This document shows positions 13,069 to 20,206 of a stretch of 25,969 nt of DNA, piece after piece. The notes below the pieces were generated by a model that saw only the letters and a list, made by a program, of their open reading frames with translations, was not told where the DNA came from and made no database searches. The DNA lies in the IMG/VR virus record IMGVR_UViG_3300044638_007414, positions 1 through 25,969 of that record. One strand, given 5' to 3'. Position numbers and translations under genes: made by a program. The stretch comes from a virus. Each line of letters opens with the position of its first letter. Position 1 is the stretch's first letter.

Positions 13069-13397
13069 AATATTATCTTTTGGTTTTGGCGTTTCAAATT
13101 ATGTTCAATATCTTTAAGGTGTTGGAGATAAAATACACGTACGAAAACAAGTTAAGTCTATTGTTATATAATTCCATTTACATCAATCTAATCTCTTTGG
13201 GGTCAGTTTATTGGTCATTGGACCTTCTTTTTGAAGGTGATTGGTGGGTAATTCCATTTTACGTTGGTGGTAGTGTTGTTGGAAAGTGGATTGCGATGAG
13301 ACATGTAGAAAACATCAGATATAAAATATTCAAACTCTTTGGGAAAAAAATAAGTAAATTACAAAATAAACTACCTAAACAAGATGAAGACAACTAG
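13065..13397 (+). CDS. Three-helix membrane protein
   Basis: 110 residues. Hydrophobic segments lie at about 3-22, 30-52 and 60-80 (WWVIPFYVGGSVVGKWIAM), followed by a basic cytoplasmic-type tail (KIFKLFGKKISKLQNK). No catalytic motif or known family. It overlaps the next gene by 14 bases. Confidence 0.75.
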   Translation: MKYYLLVLAFQIMFNIFKVLEIKYTYENKLSLLLYNSIYINLISLGSVYWSLDLLFEGDWWVIPFYVGGSVVGKWIAMRHVENIRYKIFKLFGKKISKLQNKLPKQDEDN

Positions 13398-14034
13398 TAA
13401 ATTCGGTCCATTCAAGGACAACAGACCTTTTGATGAGAAAGCTTTGGATTTTCTACAAAGCCTTCTATTTTGGAGAGGTAGAAAAAAAGGAATGACTTAT
13501 ACCAGAGATATTACTTTGGACGATATTCGTGCGGTATTTTTCCCAGAAAATTTTTACGAGAAGTATAAATATTTGGGTTCTGTACCTTACAGAGAACTCG
13601 GAACTTTATTCAAAGCAATGTACCCTTTGGTACTAGCAATGGATTACGAAGCGAAACCTAAAGGTTGCCCAAGATGGTTTCTTCGTTTCTTGCACTTGTT
13701 TGGGTCAGATAATTCTATTGTCAGAGTTCGTAACCTAACTTTACATAATTTGAAAGTGAAACTTACCAAAGGTATCATAATGAATGATTATAAAACAAAG
13801 TGGGCGGATTATGATTTGAGAATTTCAATAAGTGCTCCTGAACATCTTCATAATTTGGCAAACGCAATAGAAGGAGAATATTTTTCTCAAGGAAGACAAA
13901 AGGAATTGGCAGAACAAATCAAGGAACTTGACCCAAACGCCAGTATTATTTGGGGTGATGTTAACCGACTTGTAAAACAGTATAACGATTTATTATCTAA
14001 CAAAAACGAAGATGTTTATGACTATATCAGCTGA
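13384..14034 (+). CDS. Hypothetical phage protein
   Basis: 216 residues, soluble. An N-terminal part (about 20-60) contains RGRKKGMTYTRDITLDDIRAVF, and a basic central region follows (PRWFLRFLHLFGSDNS). The C-terminal third is helical and charged (SQGRQKELAEQIKELDP). I do not recognise it. It overlaps genes at both ends and belongs to the same transcription unit as the ligase and thyA. Confidence 0.75.
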   Translation: MKTTSKFGPFKDNRPFDEKALDFLQSLLFWRGRKKGMTYTRDITLDDIRAVFFPENFYEKYKYLGSVPYRELGTLFKAMYPLVLAMDYEAKPKGCPRWFLRFLHLFGSDNSIVRVRNLTLHNLKVKLTKGIIMNDYKTKWADYDLRISISAPEHLHNLANAIEGEYFSQGRQKELAEQIKELDPNASIIWGDVNRLVKQYNDLLSNKNEDVYDYIS

Positions 14035-14215
14035 AATATTGGTATCAATTTTCTTTTTACTTTTAATCCCCATTATTATTTCTTTTATGTGGGTAAGAGG
14101 TATAGATTATATGCATAAAAATCACCCTGATTACAAAGGTTATGATTTATTCGATGAAACTGAAGATAATACTAAAGATGAAACTGAAGATGAAAAAGAT
14201 GATTCAAAAGATTAA
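14012..14215 (+). CDS. Small membrane protein with acidic tail
   Basis: 67 residues: one hydrophobic helix (about 6-27), then a very acidic tail made of near-repeats (ETEDNTKDETEDEKDDSKD). Two start codons lie two codons apart (ATG TTT ATG). Predicted single-pass protein with its tail in the cytoplasm. Function unknown. Confidence 0.7.
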   Translation: MFMTISAEILVSIFFLLLIPIIISFMWVRGIDYMHKNHPDYKGYDLFDETEDNTKDETEDEKDDSKD

Positions 14216-14301
14216 GATTATTCTAAAAGAGATTTGGTTAGGATTCTCAATTTCCAATTATATTCAACAAAACCACCAACAATTTGGTAAACTATAAAAT
14301 T

Positions 14302-14592
14302 ATGACAAAACGATTGACTACAAAACAAAAACAAGAACAATTTGTTGTAGATGTAATCAACAAAATGTTTGAAATCGCAGGGTACCAAGTAACCTACGAT
14401 GATGTAAAGGACAGAAAAGATGATTGGTATGCCCAATGGACAATGACCATGGAACAAAATGAACAATGGAAAAAGTGGGGTATGGATTATATGAAACGAG
14501 TATTTCGTTGGAATAAAACCTTATGTGAAAGAGAAATGGGAATGGTTTCTTTAATGTGGGGATTAAAATTTAGTGATTTCGATAATGAATAA
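14302..14592 (+). CDS. Hypothetical phage protein upstream of thyA
   Basis: 96 residues, basic N terminus ([27 protein letters not shown]), then a Trp-rich, charged middle ([21 protein letters not shown]). ATG 14302 is preferred over an in-frame TTG at 14284. Its stop overlaps the thyA start by eight bases. No family recognised. Confidence 0.75.
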   Translation: MTKRLTTKQKQEQFVVDVINKMFEIAGYQVTYDDVKDRKDDWYAQWTMTMEQNEQWKKWGMDYMKRVFRWNKTLCEREMGMVSLMWGLKFSDFDNE

Positions 14593-14905
14593 CATAGAAA
14601 GACAATATCAACAACTACTCGGAGACATTTTAGAGAATGGAGTAGAAAAAAAAGATAGAACAGGAACTGGAACTCTTTCAGTATTTGGTAGACAAATCCG
14701 CCATAAAATGAGTGAGGGATTTCCTTTACTTACCACAAAGAAGATGGCATGGAAAACTATGGTCACGGAACTCCTGTGGTTTTTGAGAGGTGAGACTAAC
14801 ATCAAATTCCTATTGGATTATGATTGTCATATTTGGGATGGGGACGCTTACCAAGCGTACCTCAAAGAATGTGAAAAATTAAAAAAAGATGAGGGAAATA
14901 AGTAA
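14585..14905 (+). CDS. thyA: Thymidylate synthase, N-terminal fragment of split thyA
   Basis: Thymidylate synthase converts dUMP to dTMP using methylene-tetrahydrofolate. This 106-residue piece holds the start of the enzyme: phosphate-binding Arg25 in DRTGTGTLS, then [25 protein letters not shown] and [12 protein letters not shown]. It stops soon after the site of the 765-bp endonuclease insertion. The catalytic Cys lies in the second fragment (15653-16510). The break lies in the variable loop before LGPIYGKQW, so the fragments could fold together as a two-chain enzyme. ATG 14585 fits the family start; an in-frame GTG at 14573 is less likely. Confidence 0.93.
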   Translation: MNNIERQYQQLLGDILENGVEKKDRTGTGTLSVFGRQIRHKMSEGFPLLTTKKMAWKTMVTELLWFLRGETNIKFLLDYDCHIWDGDAYQAYLKECEKLKKDEGNK

Positions 14906-15660
14906 TTTTTATATCCATCACCATATTTATATAAAAAGAGAATATGGAAACAAAATACTATTTGTATATTAAGACAAGTCCGTTAGGATTGAGATATCTT
15001 GGTAAAACTACTAAAGACCCAATCACCTATTTAGGTAGTGGTAAGATTTGGAAACGACACATTAAAAAACATAATTTTACCATTAATGATATTGAAACAG
15101 AAATTGTATTTGAAACAAATAATGTTGATGAGTTAATTAAAAAAGGTATAGAATTAAGTAATTTATATAATGTTGTTGAATCAAAGGAATGGGCGAATTT
15201 AAGAGAAGAGGCTGGTGATGGTGGAGATACTAGTAAGTTTATTGATTTTTCAAATCCATCATTCCACAACCCAAATAGAAGCAAACATTTGAATATTTGG
15301 TTAAATGACGTGACAGAAGAAGAGAGAAAAAAAATTCTAAGAGATAGAATCAATAAAGTGGATTTTGAAGAAAGAGATAAAAAAACAAAAGAAAGCACAG
15401 ATTGGGATAGTTGGAGAGAATCTATCAAAAATAGGAAAACTGACTATTCTAAATTCTTAAACAAAGTACACGAAAAAAATAAAAAACCAATACTGCAGTT
15501 TGATTTGGCGGATAATTTTATACAAGAATTTGATAGTGCTTCGTCAGCTGCTAAATCGTTAGGTTATGATAATGGTGGGAACATAACAAATTGTTGTAAG
15601 GGTAGGTGTAAATCTACTTTAGGATACAAATGGAAATATAAAAATATAGAAAGTGAAAGC
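14896..15660 (+). mobile_element. 765-bp homing endonuclease insertion inside thyA
   Basis: AAATAA occurs at 14896-14901 and again at 15661-15666. Removing 14896-15660 joins GGA to AAT AAA AAT GAT and restores one thyA frame of about 386 codons. The insertion is a multiple of three bases. Outside the endonuclease frame it leaves only about 42 bases, too few for a group I intron core, and its stop codons rule out an intein. Confidence 0.8.
14924..14930 (+). promoter_or_regulatory. TATTTAT box before the thyA-inserted endonuclease
   Basis: The sequence CCATATTTATATAAAAAG sets the box 13 bases before the ATG. In T4 the intron endonuclease I-TevI is also driven by an internal late promoter, so separate late expression is plausible. 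Confidence 0.45.
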
Positions 15661-15666
15661 AAATAA
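14944..15666 (+). CDS. GIY-YIG homing endonuclease in thyA (I-TevI-like)
   Basis: 240 residues. The GIY-YIG domain is at 4-90 with YLY (6-8), RYLGKT (17-22) and TYLGSG. A charged linker follows (about 115-175), then a C-terminal DNA-binding module from about 180: KPILQFDLADNFIQEFDS with SAAKSLGY and a C..C-bearing end (NCCKGRCKSTLGYKWKY), typical of NUMOD1/IENR1 repeats. The nuclease, linker and DNA-binding order follows I-TevI, which lives in the T4 thymidylate synthase gene. Its target is probably thyA itself. The last codons overlap the second thyA fragment (GTG 15653), so translation of that fragment could be coupled to this gene. Confidence 0.92.
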   Translation: METKYYLYIKTSPLGLRYLGKTTKDPITYLGSGKIWKRHIKKHNFTINDIETEIVFETNNVDELIKKGIELSNLYNVVESKEWANLREEAGDGGDTSKFIDFSNPSFHNPNRSKHLNIWLNDVTEEERKKILRDRINKVDFEERDKKTKESTDWDSWRESIKNRKTDYSKFLNKVHEKNKKPILQFDLADNFIQEFDSASSAAKSLGYDNGGNITNCCKGRCKSTLGYKWKYKNIESESK

Positions 15667-16510
15667 AAATGATTTACACGAAAGTGGTAGACCGCTAACG
15701 AAAGAAGAGTTCATTAAAGAAATCAAAACCAATAATGAGTTTGCTAAAAAGTGGGGTGAATTAGGTCCAATTTATGGTAAACAATGGAGAAGTTGGAATG
15801 GTAGAAAAACTGATGGGTTTGTTGAGTATGAATCGAATGGTTATAATGAAAATATAAAAGGTGTTGACCAAATCACAAATCTAATCAACGAACTTAACAC
15901 AAATCCTGATAGTAGAAGATTGATGGTATCTGCTTGGAATGTAGGTGACTTAGACCAAATGGTTCTACCACCTTGCCACTATGGATTCCAAGTTTATACA
16001 AGAGAGTTGCGGGTTGGAGAAAGGTTAGATTTAGCGGCAAAAACTTATGATACATTTGACCCATTTGATTTTGGATTACCGATGGTAAACATTGAACATG
16101 ATGATATAGATAAATTATATCCTGTTCCTAAAAGAGCAATCTCTTTAATGTGGAATCAACGAAGTGTAGATACATTTTTAGGATTACCATTTAACATTGC
16201 AAGTTATGGATTGTTGTTAGAAATCATTGCAAAGGAAGTTAATATGGTACCTGATGAGTTGATTGGCAATTTAGGTGATGTTCATTTGTATTCGAACCAC
16301 ATTGAACAGGCGAAAGAACAAATGCATAGAAGACCTTATGATTTACCCAAAGTTCAAATCACGGAAAGAAATTGGTACCAACATGAAAAAGTAAAAGAAC
16401 ATTTGGGAGAAAAAACATTCACCGAAAAAATCATGTCTTATAGACCAGAATGTTTTGAGTTAATTGGTTACGAATCACATCCAACCATCAAAGCTCCATT
16501 ATCAAATTGA
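15653..16510 (+). CDS. thyA: Thymidylate synthase, C-terminal fragment of split thyA
   Basis: 285 residues carrying the catalytic part of the enzyme: LGPIYGKQWRSW, DSRRLMVSAWNVGDLDQM, the nucleophile Cys108 in LPPCHYGFQ, QRSVDTFLGLPFNIASYG and HLYSNHIEQ. The Asn in LPFNIASYG marks a thymidylate synthase rather than a dCMP hydroxymethylase. An extra segment of about 30 residues between the Cys loop and the QRS strand is a phage-type elongation. There is no ATG near the start; GTG 15653 inside the end of the endonuclease gene is the best candidate. All catalytic residues are intact, so the split enzyme is probably still functional. Confidence 0.92.
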   Translation: MKANKNDLHESGRPLTKEEFIKEIKTNNEFAKKWGELGPIYGKQWRSWNGRKTDGFVEYESNGYNENIKGVDQITNLINELNTNPDSRRLMVSAWNVGDLDQMVLPPCHYGFQVYTRELRVGERLDLAAKTYDTFDPFDFGLPMVNIEHDDIDKLYPVPKRAISLMWNQRSVDTFLGLPFNIASYGLLLEIIAKEVNMVPDELIGNLGDVHLYSNHIEQAKEQMHRRPYDLPKVQITERNWYQHEKVKEHLGEKTFTEKIMSYRPECFELIGYESHPTIKAPLSN

Positions 16511-16513
16511 GTC

Positions 16514-16750
16514 ATGCAAGTCATTATTATACTCAGTACAGATGTAGAACCAGATATTGCGGACCTTATTCTCGAACATAAATTAGAGGGAGGATATTCA
16601 ATTGATTACGCACTAAATTCGTTGGTCTCTTATTACAAGGGTCAAGAAATTACAATATTCAATTTCAACAAATACTTTGTACTTGATAATAGATGGAGTG
16701 GATATGAAATAGATGATTATGGAACTAAAATCGTTATAAAATTCAAATAA
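16514..16750 (+). CDS. Small hypothetical protein after thyA
   Basis: 78 residues, mixed alpha/beta (MQVIIILSTDVEPDIADLIL, a Tyr-rich middle, then DDYGTKIVIKFK). No signal or membrane segment. Starts three bases after the thyA stop and touches the next gene. Function unknown. Confidence 0.7.
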   Translation: MQVIIILSTDVEPDIADLILEHKLEGGYSIDYALNSLVSYYKGQEITIFNFNKYFVLDNRWSGYEIDDYGTKIVIKFK

Positions 16751-16987
16751 ATGTTACAGGTTACAGAAAAAGTAAAAAATAGAACTTACGAAATAAGTTT
16801 ACAATCGACAGGTATAGTTGTAGGTTCATTTGTAAACATCGATGGATTCTTTTATTATGAACCATCAAAAAATAAAACTTGGGGATTTTGGTCTGAAGAA
16901 TTCTTAAAGAGTTTATCAAATGACATAGAAAAATTAAATTACCAAATAAATAAAAGTATTGACGAATACTTCCAATTACAAACATAA
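16751..16987 (+). CDS. Small hypothetical protein
   Basis: 78 residues with two beta-rich strands (NRTYEISLQSTGIVVGSF, DGFFYYEPSK) and a charged C-terminal helix (EKLNYQINKSIDEYFQLQ). Starts directly after the previous stop. Not recognised. Confidence 0.7.
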   Translation: MLQVTEKVKNRTYEISLQSTGIVVGSFVNIDGFFYYEPSKNKTWGFWSEEFLKSLSNDIEKLNYQINKSIDEYFQLQT

Positions 16988-16996
16988 AATTATAAT

Positions 16997-17155
16997 ATGG
17001 AAGATTCAAAAGCAAATTGCAAATGTGGTTGGCCTTGGGTATTCCATTACAATTCGAAAGGAAAAATGAATGTGATATTCAAGGCCAAACTCCCACAAAA
17101 AACTATTGAAGATTATATAAAAGGAGACTATTGGTTAAAAAATGAAAAAAGTTAA
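16997..17155 (+). CDS. Small Cys/Trp-containing protein (52 aa)
   Basis: A 52-residue frame begins MEDSKANCKCGWPWVFHYN and ends GDYWLKNEKS. The CxC plus Trp pair recalls half a zinc knuckle, but no second Cys pair is present. It overlaps the next start by 14 bases and continues the gene chain, which supports it as real. Function unknown. Confidence 0.65.
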   Translation: MEDSKANCKCGWPWVFHYNSKGKMNVIFKAKLPQKTIEDYIKGDYWLKNEKS

Positions 17156-17342
17156 AGAAGTATTTGTAATTTTTAATCCTTACGATAATGGATACTATGA
17201 TGGGTATGGATATTTTCGAGGGATTTTGTTTAGTAAAAAATATGCTGAAAAAGAAATGGCAGTTTCAGAAATGGAAAAAATTCTCGATCATTCAAGTGGG
17301 CAAACTTTCTTGAAGATTGAGTCATTCAACACTTTCTCATGA
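17142..17342 (+). CDS. Small hypothetical protein, last of the plus-strand run
   Basis: 66 residues with a Tyr/Gly-rich first half (FNPYDNGYYDGYGYFRG) and a charged helix (KKYAEKEMAVSEMEKIL). It ends just before a bidirectional terminator. Not recognised. Confidence 0.7.
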   Translation: MKKVKEVFVIFNPYDNGYYDGYGYFRGILFSKKYAEKEMAVSEMEKILDHSSGQTFLKIESFNTFS

Positions 17343-17348
17343 ATATGG

Positions 17349-17402
17349 AATAAATTGGGGGGGATGACTACGGGAGAGACATCTAATCTCTCCCAATTTA
17401 TT
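17349..17402. terminator. Convergent bidirectional terminator
   Basis: GGGAGAGA (17371-17378) pairs with TCTCTCCC (17387-17394). A second pairing, AATAAATTGGG (17349-17359) with CCCAATTTATT (17392-17402), uses the same CCC. It lies exactly between two converging genes. Confidence 0.75.
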
Positions 17403-17628
17403 ATTCTTCAATAACTTTTTTCCACGCATCGGTGGAGGTAATCAACCCTAAATGAGATCCATTATCCCAATTTACACTGATAATTTTTTCATCTCCATCT
17501 TCGAATGGGTCGGAACTTATTAACGTTACCGTACCAATTGTTCCCGGAGTTACACTAGTTTCTCCATCCATGTGATAACACATGACTCTATCTCCAACTT
17601 TTAATTCTGGATTTAATGGTCCTTTCAT
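17401..17628 (-). CDS. Small KOW/SH3-like protein
   Basis: 75 residues from ATG 17628. LKVGDRVMCYHMDG...GTIGTVTLI...ISVNWDNGSHLGL has the VGDRV...G..G.V pattern of small SH3/KOW-type barrels, which bind proteins or RNA. No other domain. A TTG 18 bases upstream would give a longer start but would run through the promoter palindrome, so ATG is preferred. It is divergent from 17662 with 33 bases between. Confidence 0.75.
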   Translation of the reverse strand: MKGPLNPELKVGDRVMCYHMDGETSVTPGTIGTVTLISSDPFEDGDEKIISVNWDNGSHLGLITSTDAWKKVIEE

Positions 17629-17661
17629 AACAATAAATATAACCAATATATTTATTGTTAT
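17627..17661. promoter_or_regulatory. Palindromic back-to-back promoter
   Basis: Perfect 15-bp inverted repeat: ATAACAATAAATATA (17627-17641), five bases, TATATTTATTGTTAT (17647-17661). Each arm holds a TATTTAT box (minus 17633-17639, plus 17649-17655) 4 and 6 bases from the start codons of the two divergent genes. Confidence 0.6.
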
Positions 17662-18282
17662 ATGGAATTTTTAATTACAGAATCTCAACTAAGAGTTCTT
17701 CTTCAAGAAGAGGAAAAATCCCAACTTGGGTTACACGTGAAAAACATGTATGCCTTCACAAAACAAATGTTGAATAAAGTTTTCAAATCTTATGGTATAA
17801 ACCTAAGAATGTTGTTGACATGGGGTACATCAGTTGGAGGTTTGGTTCTTCCTCTCGACCAATATTTGAGAACACAACACATGGAATTGACAGAAGAACA
17901 AAGAATGTTAGTATTAGTGGGAATTATTTTTGCATTATTTTTTGAGACCAAAAGACCTTTTACAAAAATTATGTCTTTGATTAAAGAAAATGGTTTGGAA
18001 AATATTTTTCAGGATGGACTTCAAAAAGGAACACAATTGAGAGATGCGTTCACGAACTTTTTATCTTCGGCTAACACAGGAGTTGGAACATTTTTGGAAG
18101 CTATCGCTTACAGTTTCCTAATTCCTATCATTACAGATGTTCAATCCGTATTAGGTCAAACAGAAAACATTGAAACTGCAGCAATATTGATTGCTGAAAG
18201 ATTGTTGGCGGCAGGAGTTATCTTAGTAGGAAGACAAACCCTGATAGATGTGGTAAAAAATGTTTTGGAAAAATTAAAATAA
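17662..18282 (+). CDS. Membrane or head protein with an ITE leader
   Basis: 206 residues. The N terminus MEFLITESQLRVLLQEE contains ITE at 5-7 and resembles the leaders of the other suspected head proteins. Hydrophobic segments occur at about 50-65, 80-96 (MLVLVGIIFALFF), 140-160 and 170-195, so it is probably membrane-inserting. Its start follows the palindromic promoter by zero bases. It converges with the 18284 gene, one base apart, with no clear terminator. No family recognised. Confidence 0.75.
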   Translation: MEFLITESQLRVLLQEEEKSQLGLHVKNMYAFTKQMLNKVFKSYGINLRMLLTWGTSVGGLVLPLDQYLRTQHMELTEEQRMLVLVGIIFALFFETKRPFTKIMSLIKENGLENIFQDGLQKGTQLRDAFTNFLSSANTGVGTFLEAIAYSFLIPIITDVQSVLGQTENIETAAILIAERLLAAGVILVGRQTLIDVVKNVLEKLK

Positions 18283-18283
18283 G

Positions 18284-18664
18284 TTAATCTTTCAGTTCGA
18301 CCAAATTAATTACTTTTGTACAAATCACGTATTCGTTTAATCCGAACATTTCCAAAAAACTTTTTAATAAGTTATCAGTTTTATAACAAATGTTAAGGAA
18401 TACTCTATGTGTAGTTGGCTTATCAACTTCTTCACCCATGTATTTTTTGAATAATTCGAAATATAAATCGGACTGTTTGTTGGATGGTAAGATGTACAAA
18501 GTATATTCAATAAATTTTGTTTCTTGTCCAATCACAATATAGTTTTTGGTTCCTGTTAGTTTTATTTTGAAATCTGTGTCGAAATTATAATTCGAATCAA
18601 TTTGGAATATATGATTCTCCAAAAATTTATTTATTCTATTCCACAACTTATCTGATGGTTCCAT
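18284..18664 (-). CDS. Hypothetical protein
   Basis: 126 residues, mixed alpha/beta. Recognisable pieces: ELFKKYMGEE, a strand IEYTLYILPS, and a C-terminal YVICTKVINLVELKD. No signal or known motif. It begins just after the cupin-like gene on the minus strand and ends one base from the convergent gene. Confidence 0.7.
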   Translation of the reverse strand: MEPSDKLWNRINKFLENHIFQIDSNYNFDTDFKIKLTGTKNYIVIGQETKFIEYTLYILPSNKQSDLYFELFKKYMGEEVDKPTTHRVFLNICYKTDNLLKSFLEMFGLNEYVICTKVINLVELKD

Positions 18665-18665
18665 A

Positions 18666-18935
18666 CTATTCTAATTCTTCAATTTCAACCACTAATTGGT
18701 CCGGTCCTTTTATGACTCTATGCCAAACAAATTTGGGTATGTGAATTTGACCGGACTTCAACAATTTGACCGGCAATTCATTTTCCATTTGAAATGACCA
18801 TCCACCATCTTCAATAATGGTTACATTTCGGCCATTTAAGTCTTGATGCCACTTCAATTCTTCTTCCTCCACATCAGGACTAAACGTCCTAATTTTTTTA
18901 TTATTTACTTCTATTTGTTCAAAAGGAAAATCCAT
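18666..18935 (-). CDS. Small cupin-like protein
   Basis: 89 residues. The pattern KWHQDLNGRNVTIIEDGGW...FQMENELPVKLLKSGQIHIPKFVWHRVIKG matches a single cupin barrel, with His residues (KWH, IHIP, WHR) that may bind metal. Such short cupins recur in large phages without known substrate. The start ATG 18935 overlaps the upstream stop (TAATG), so it is coupled to the 19558 gene; a TTG six bases earlier is less likely. Confidence 0.75.
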   Translation of the reverse strand: MDFPFEQIEVNNKKIRTFSPDVEEEELKWHQDLNGRNVTIIEDGGWSFQMENELPVKLLKSGQIHIPKFVWHRVIKGPDQLVVEIEELE

Positions 18936-19558
18936 TACCAAGAATTTGAAGATGATAATCCGAGTTGTTTTGCGTAACGGCCTACGTTACAACTCCAGTA
19001 TCCTGCGGTGGTTCTATCTTTCTTTTGGCTACACTTGTGTCGTGCTCTAAATGACTTTGCAGCACCTTTGTTTGCGTTTCTAACTCTCAAGTTAGGATCA
19101 CCAAAAGATACTTTTTTGATACCCCCACTTTTTGACTTCACATAAACTGCGAATTTTTTTGGTCCACCTGAAGTTCTAAATGGTTTGTTTAATTTTACAT
19201 TCTTACCTCTGTGTTTTGCTTCTTCTAACACATCTTCCTCATCCTCCTCTTCGTAAATGAATGGAGCATCAAGATAAATTAGTTTACCTTTAATTGAAAC
19301 CTTTTTACCCAAATCTGATTCGACCATCAAAGTATCTTCTTCGTTAAGTTCAATTTTTCCCTCTTCCCACAACTGTCTAACTTCATTTACTAAATCAAAA
19401 TAACTTTCAGAATATGCTCGGAAAATGTTGTTAGTTAAAGTCAATTCATTATCAACGTGATATTTCAATGCTTCTGAAACTTCAACTGATTCTTTAATAA
19501 TTAAAGATTTGTTCAAATGTTCTTCTAATGTTTCTTTGATTAGTTCTCTTAAATTCAT
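18935..19558 (-). CDS. Virion-type protein with conserved C-terminal SFGDPN/RARH/YWSC domain
   Basis: 207 residues. The N terminus is a charged helix (MNLRELIKETLEEHLNK, then SLIIKESVEVSE) like the leaders noted elsewhere. An acidic centre (YEEEDEEDVLEEA) follows. The basic C terminus has KKVSFGDPNLRVRN, SFRARHKCSQKKDRT and GYWSCNVGRYAKQLG with two Cys. I have seen this C-terminal pattern in many large phage proteins of unknown function; it could bind zinc or nucleic acid. A TATTTAT box is 16 bases upstream. It starts the short operon down to 18284. Confidence 0.75.
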   Translation of the reverse strand: MNLRELIKETLEEHLNKSLIIKESVEVSEALKYHVDNELTLTNNIFRAYSESYFDLVNEVRQLWEEGKIELNEEDTLMVESDLGKKVSIKGKLIYLDAPFIYEEEDEEDVLEEAKHRGKNVKLNKPFRTSGGPKKFAVYVKSKSGGIKKVSFGDPNLRVRNANKGAAKSFRARHKCSQKKDRTTAGYWSCNVGRYAKQLGLSSSNSW

Positions 19559-19574
19559 TGGTTTGATATTTCCT

Positions 19575-19581
19575 ATAAATA
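19575..19581 (-). promoter_or_regulatory. TATTTAT box upstream of 19558
   Basis: The minus strand reads GAGTATTTATAGG; the box is 16 bases from the ATG. Confidence 0.4.
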
Positions 19582-19584
19582 CTC

Positions 19585-20202
19585 TTACTCTCTATTAAAT
19601 TTTAACTTCCAATACACTCCTCCTGTGACATATGGTGTAAATTTGCCTGTAACGCCATCAAATGTTCTATTTGCGACTCCACCACCGATTTGGAATACTT
19701 TATCATCTTTTGTTTTTAACAATATGCTTGTTCCTAATGAATTAACCCAATCTTGATGACTCAAGGCTCCGTTCAATCCCACATAAACTTGGTTTCTAAC
19801 TTTCGGTGGTTCAGGTGCTGGTTCCCTAACAATCTTAGGTTTCACATTTGATGTAAACTTTCTTGAAACAACATTATTTTGTGAAATGGTGTCAAACAAA
19901 TATATAAACCCCTGATTATTACTCAACATTATTGTATCCTGCACGAAATTTTTGAAGTAAAAATTTTTGAGAATAAATGCGGTGTCGACTAGTGGAGTTG
20001 GCGCTGGCACCTCAACAATTTTTTCTACTTCAACTTCGTACGGAACCTCCACTTCAACTTCATAAATAACCTCCTGAGGTATTGTATCATAAACCAATTT
20101 TTCTTCTATTTTGATTTGTGGAGGAACGAAAAATTGTAAGAATATTATTATACCCACCATTATGAGTATTACTATGTGTCTGATGTCAAATATCTTTTTC
20201 AT
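19585..20202 (-). CDS. Membrane-anchored protein with barrel-like C terminus
   Basis: 205 residues. One N-terminal membrane helix (about 9-27) is followed by a Val/Glu/Pro-rich rod-like stretch (YEVEVEVPYEVEVEKIVEVP) that could reach across the periplasm. The C-terminal 70 residues alternate in the manner of outer-membrane beta strands (QVYVGLNGAL, VFQIGGGVANR, YVTGGVYWKLKF). It could tether inner and outer membranes, as a spanin does, but no lipobox or spanin motif is present. Starts four bases after the 20207 gene in the envelope cluster. Confidence 0.75.
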   Translation of the reverse strand: MKKIFDIRHIVILIMVGIIIFLQFFVPPQIKIEEKLVYDTIPQEVIYEVEVEVPYEVEVEKIVEVPAPTPLVDTAFILKNFYFKNFVQDTIMLSNNQGFIYLFDTISQNNVVSRKFTSNVKPKIVREPAPEPPKVRNQVYVGLNGALSHQDWVNSLGTSILLKTKDDKVFQIGGGVANRTFDGVTGKFTPYVTGGVYWKLKFNRE

Positions 20203-20206
20203 ATTG

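Noticed and set aside
14896-15660. Group I intron in thyA, as in T4 td
   Set aside because: Only about 42 bases lie outside the endonuclease frame, no core helices are evident, and a junction after U at the 5' end with the nearest terminal G at the 3' end would not keep frame.
18282-18284. Terminator between the convergent genes at 18282 and 18284
   Set aside because: The genes are one base apart and no stem with a T run was found.
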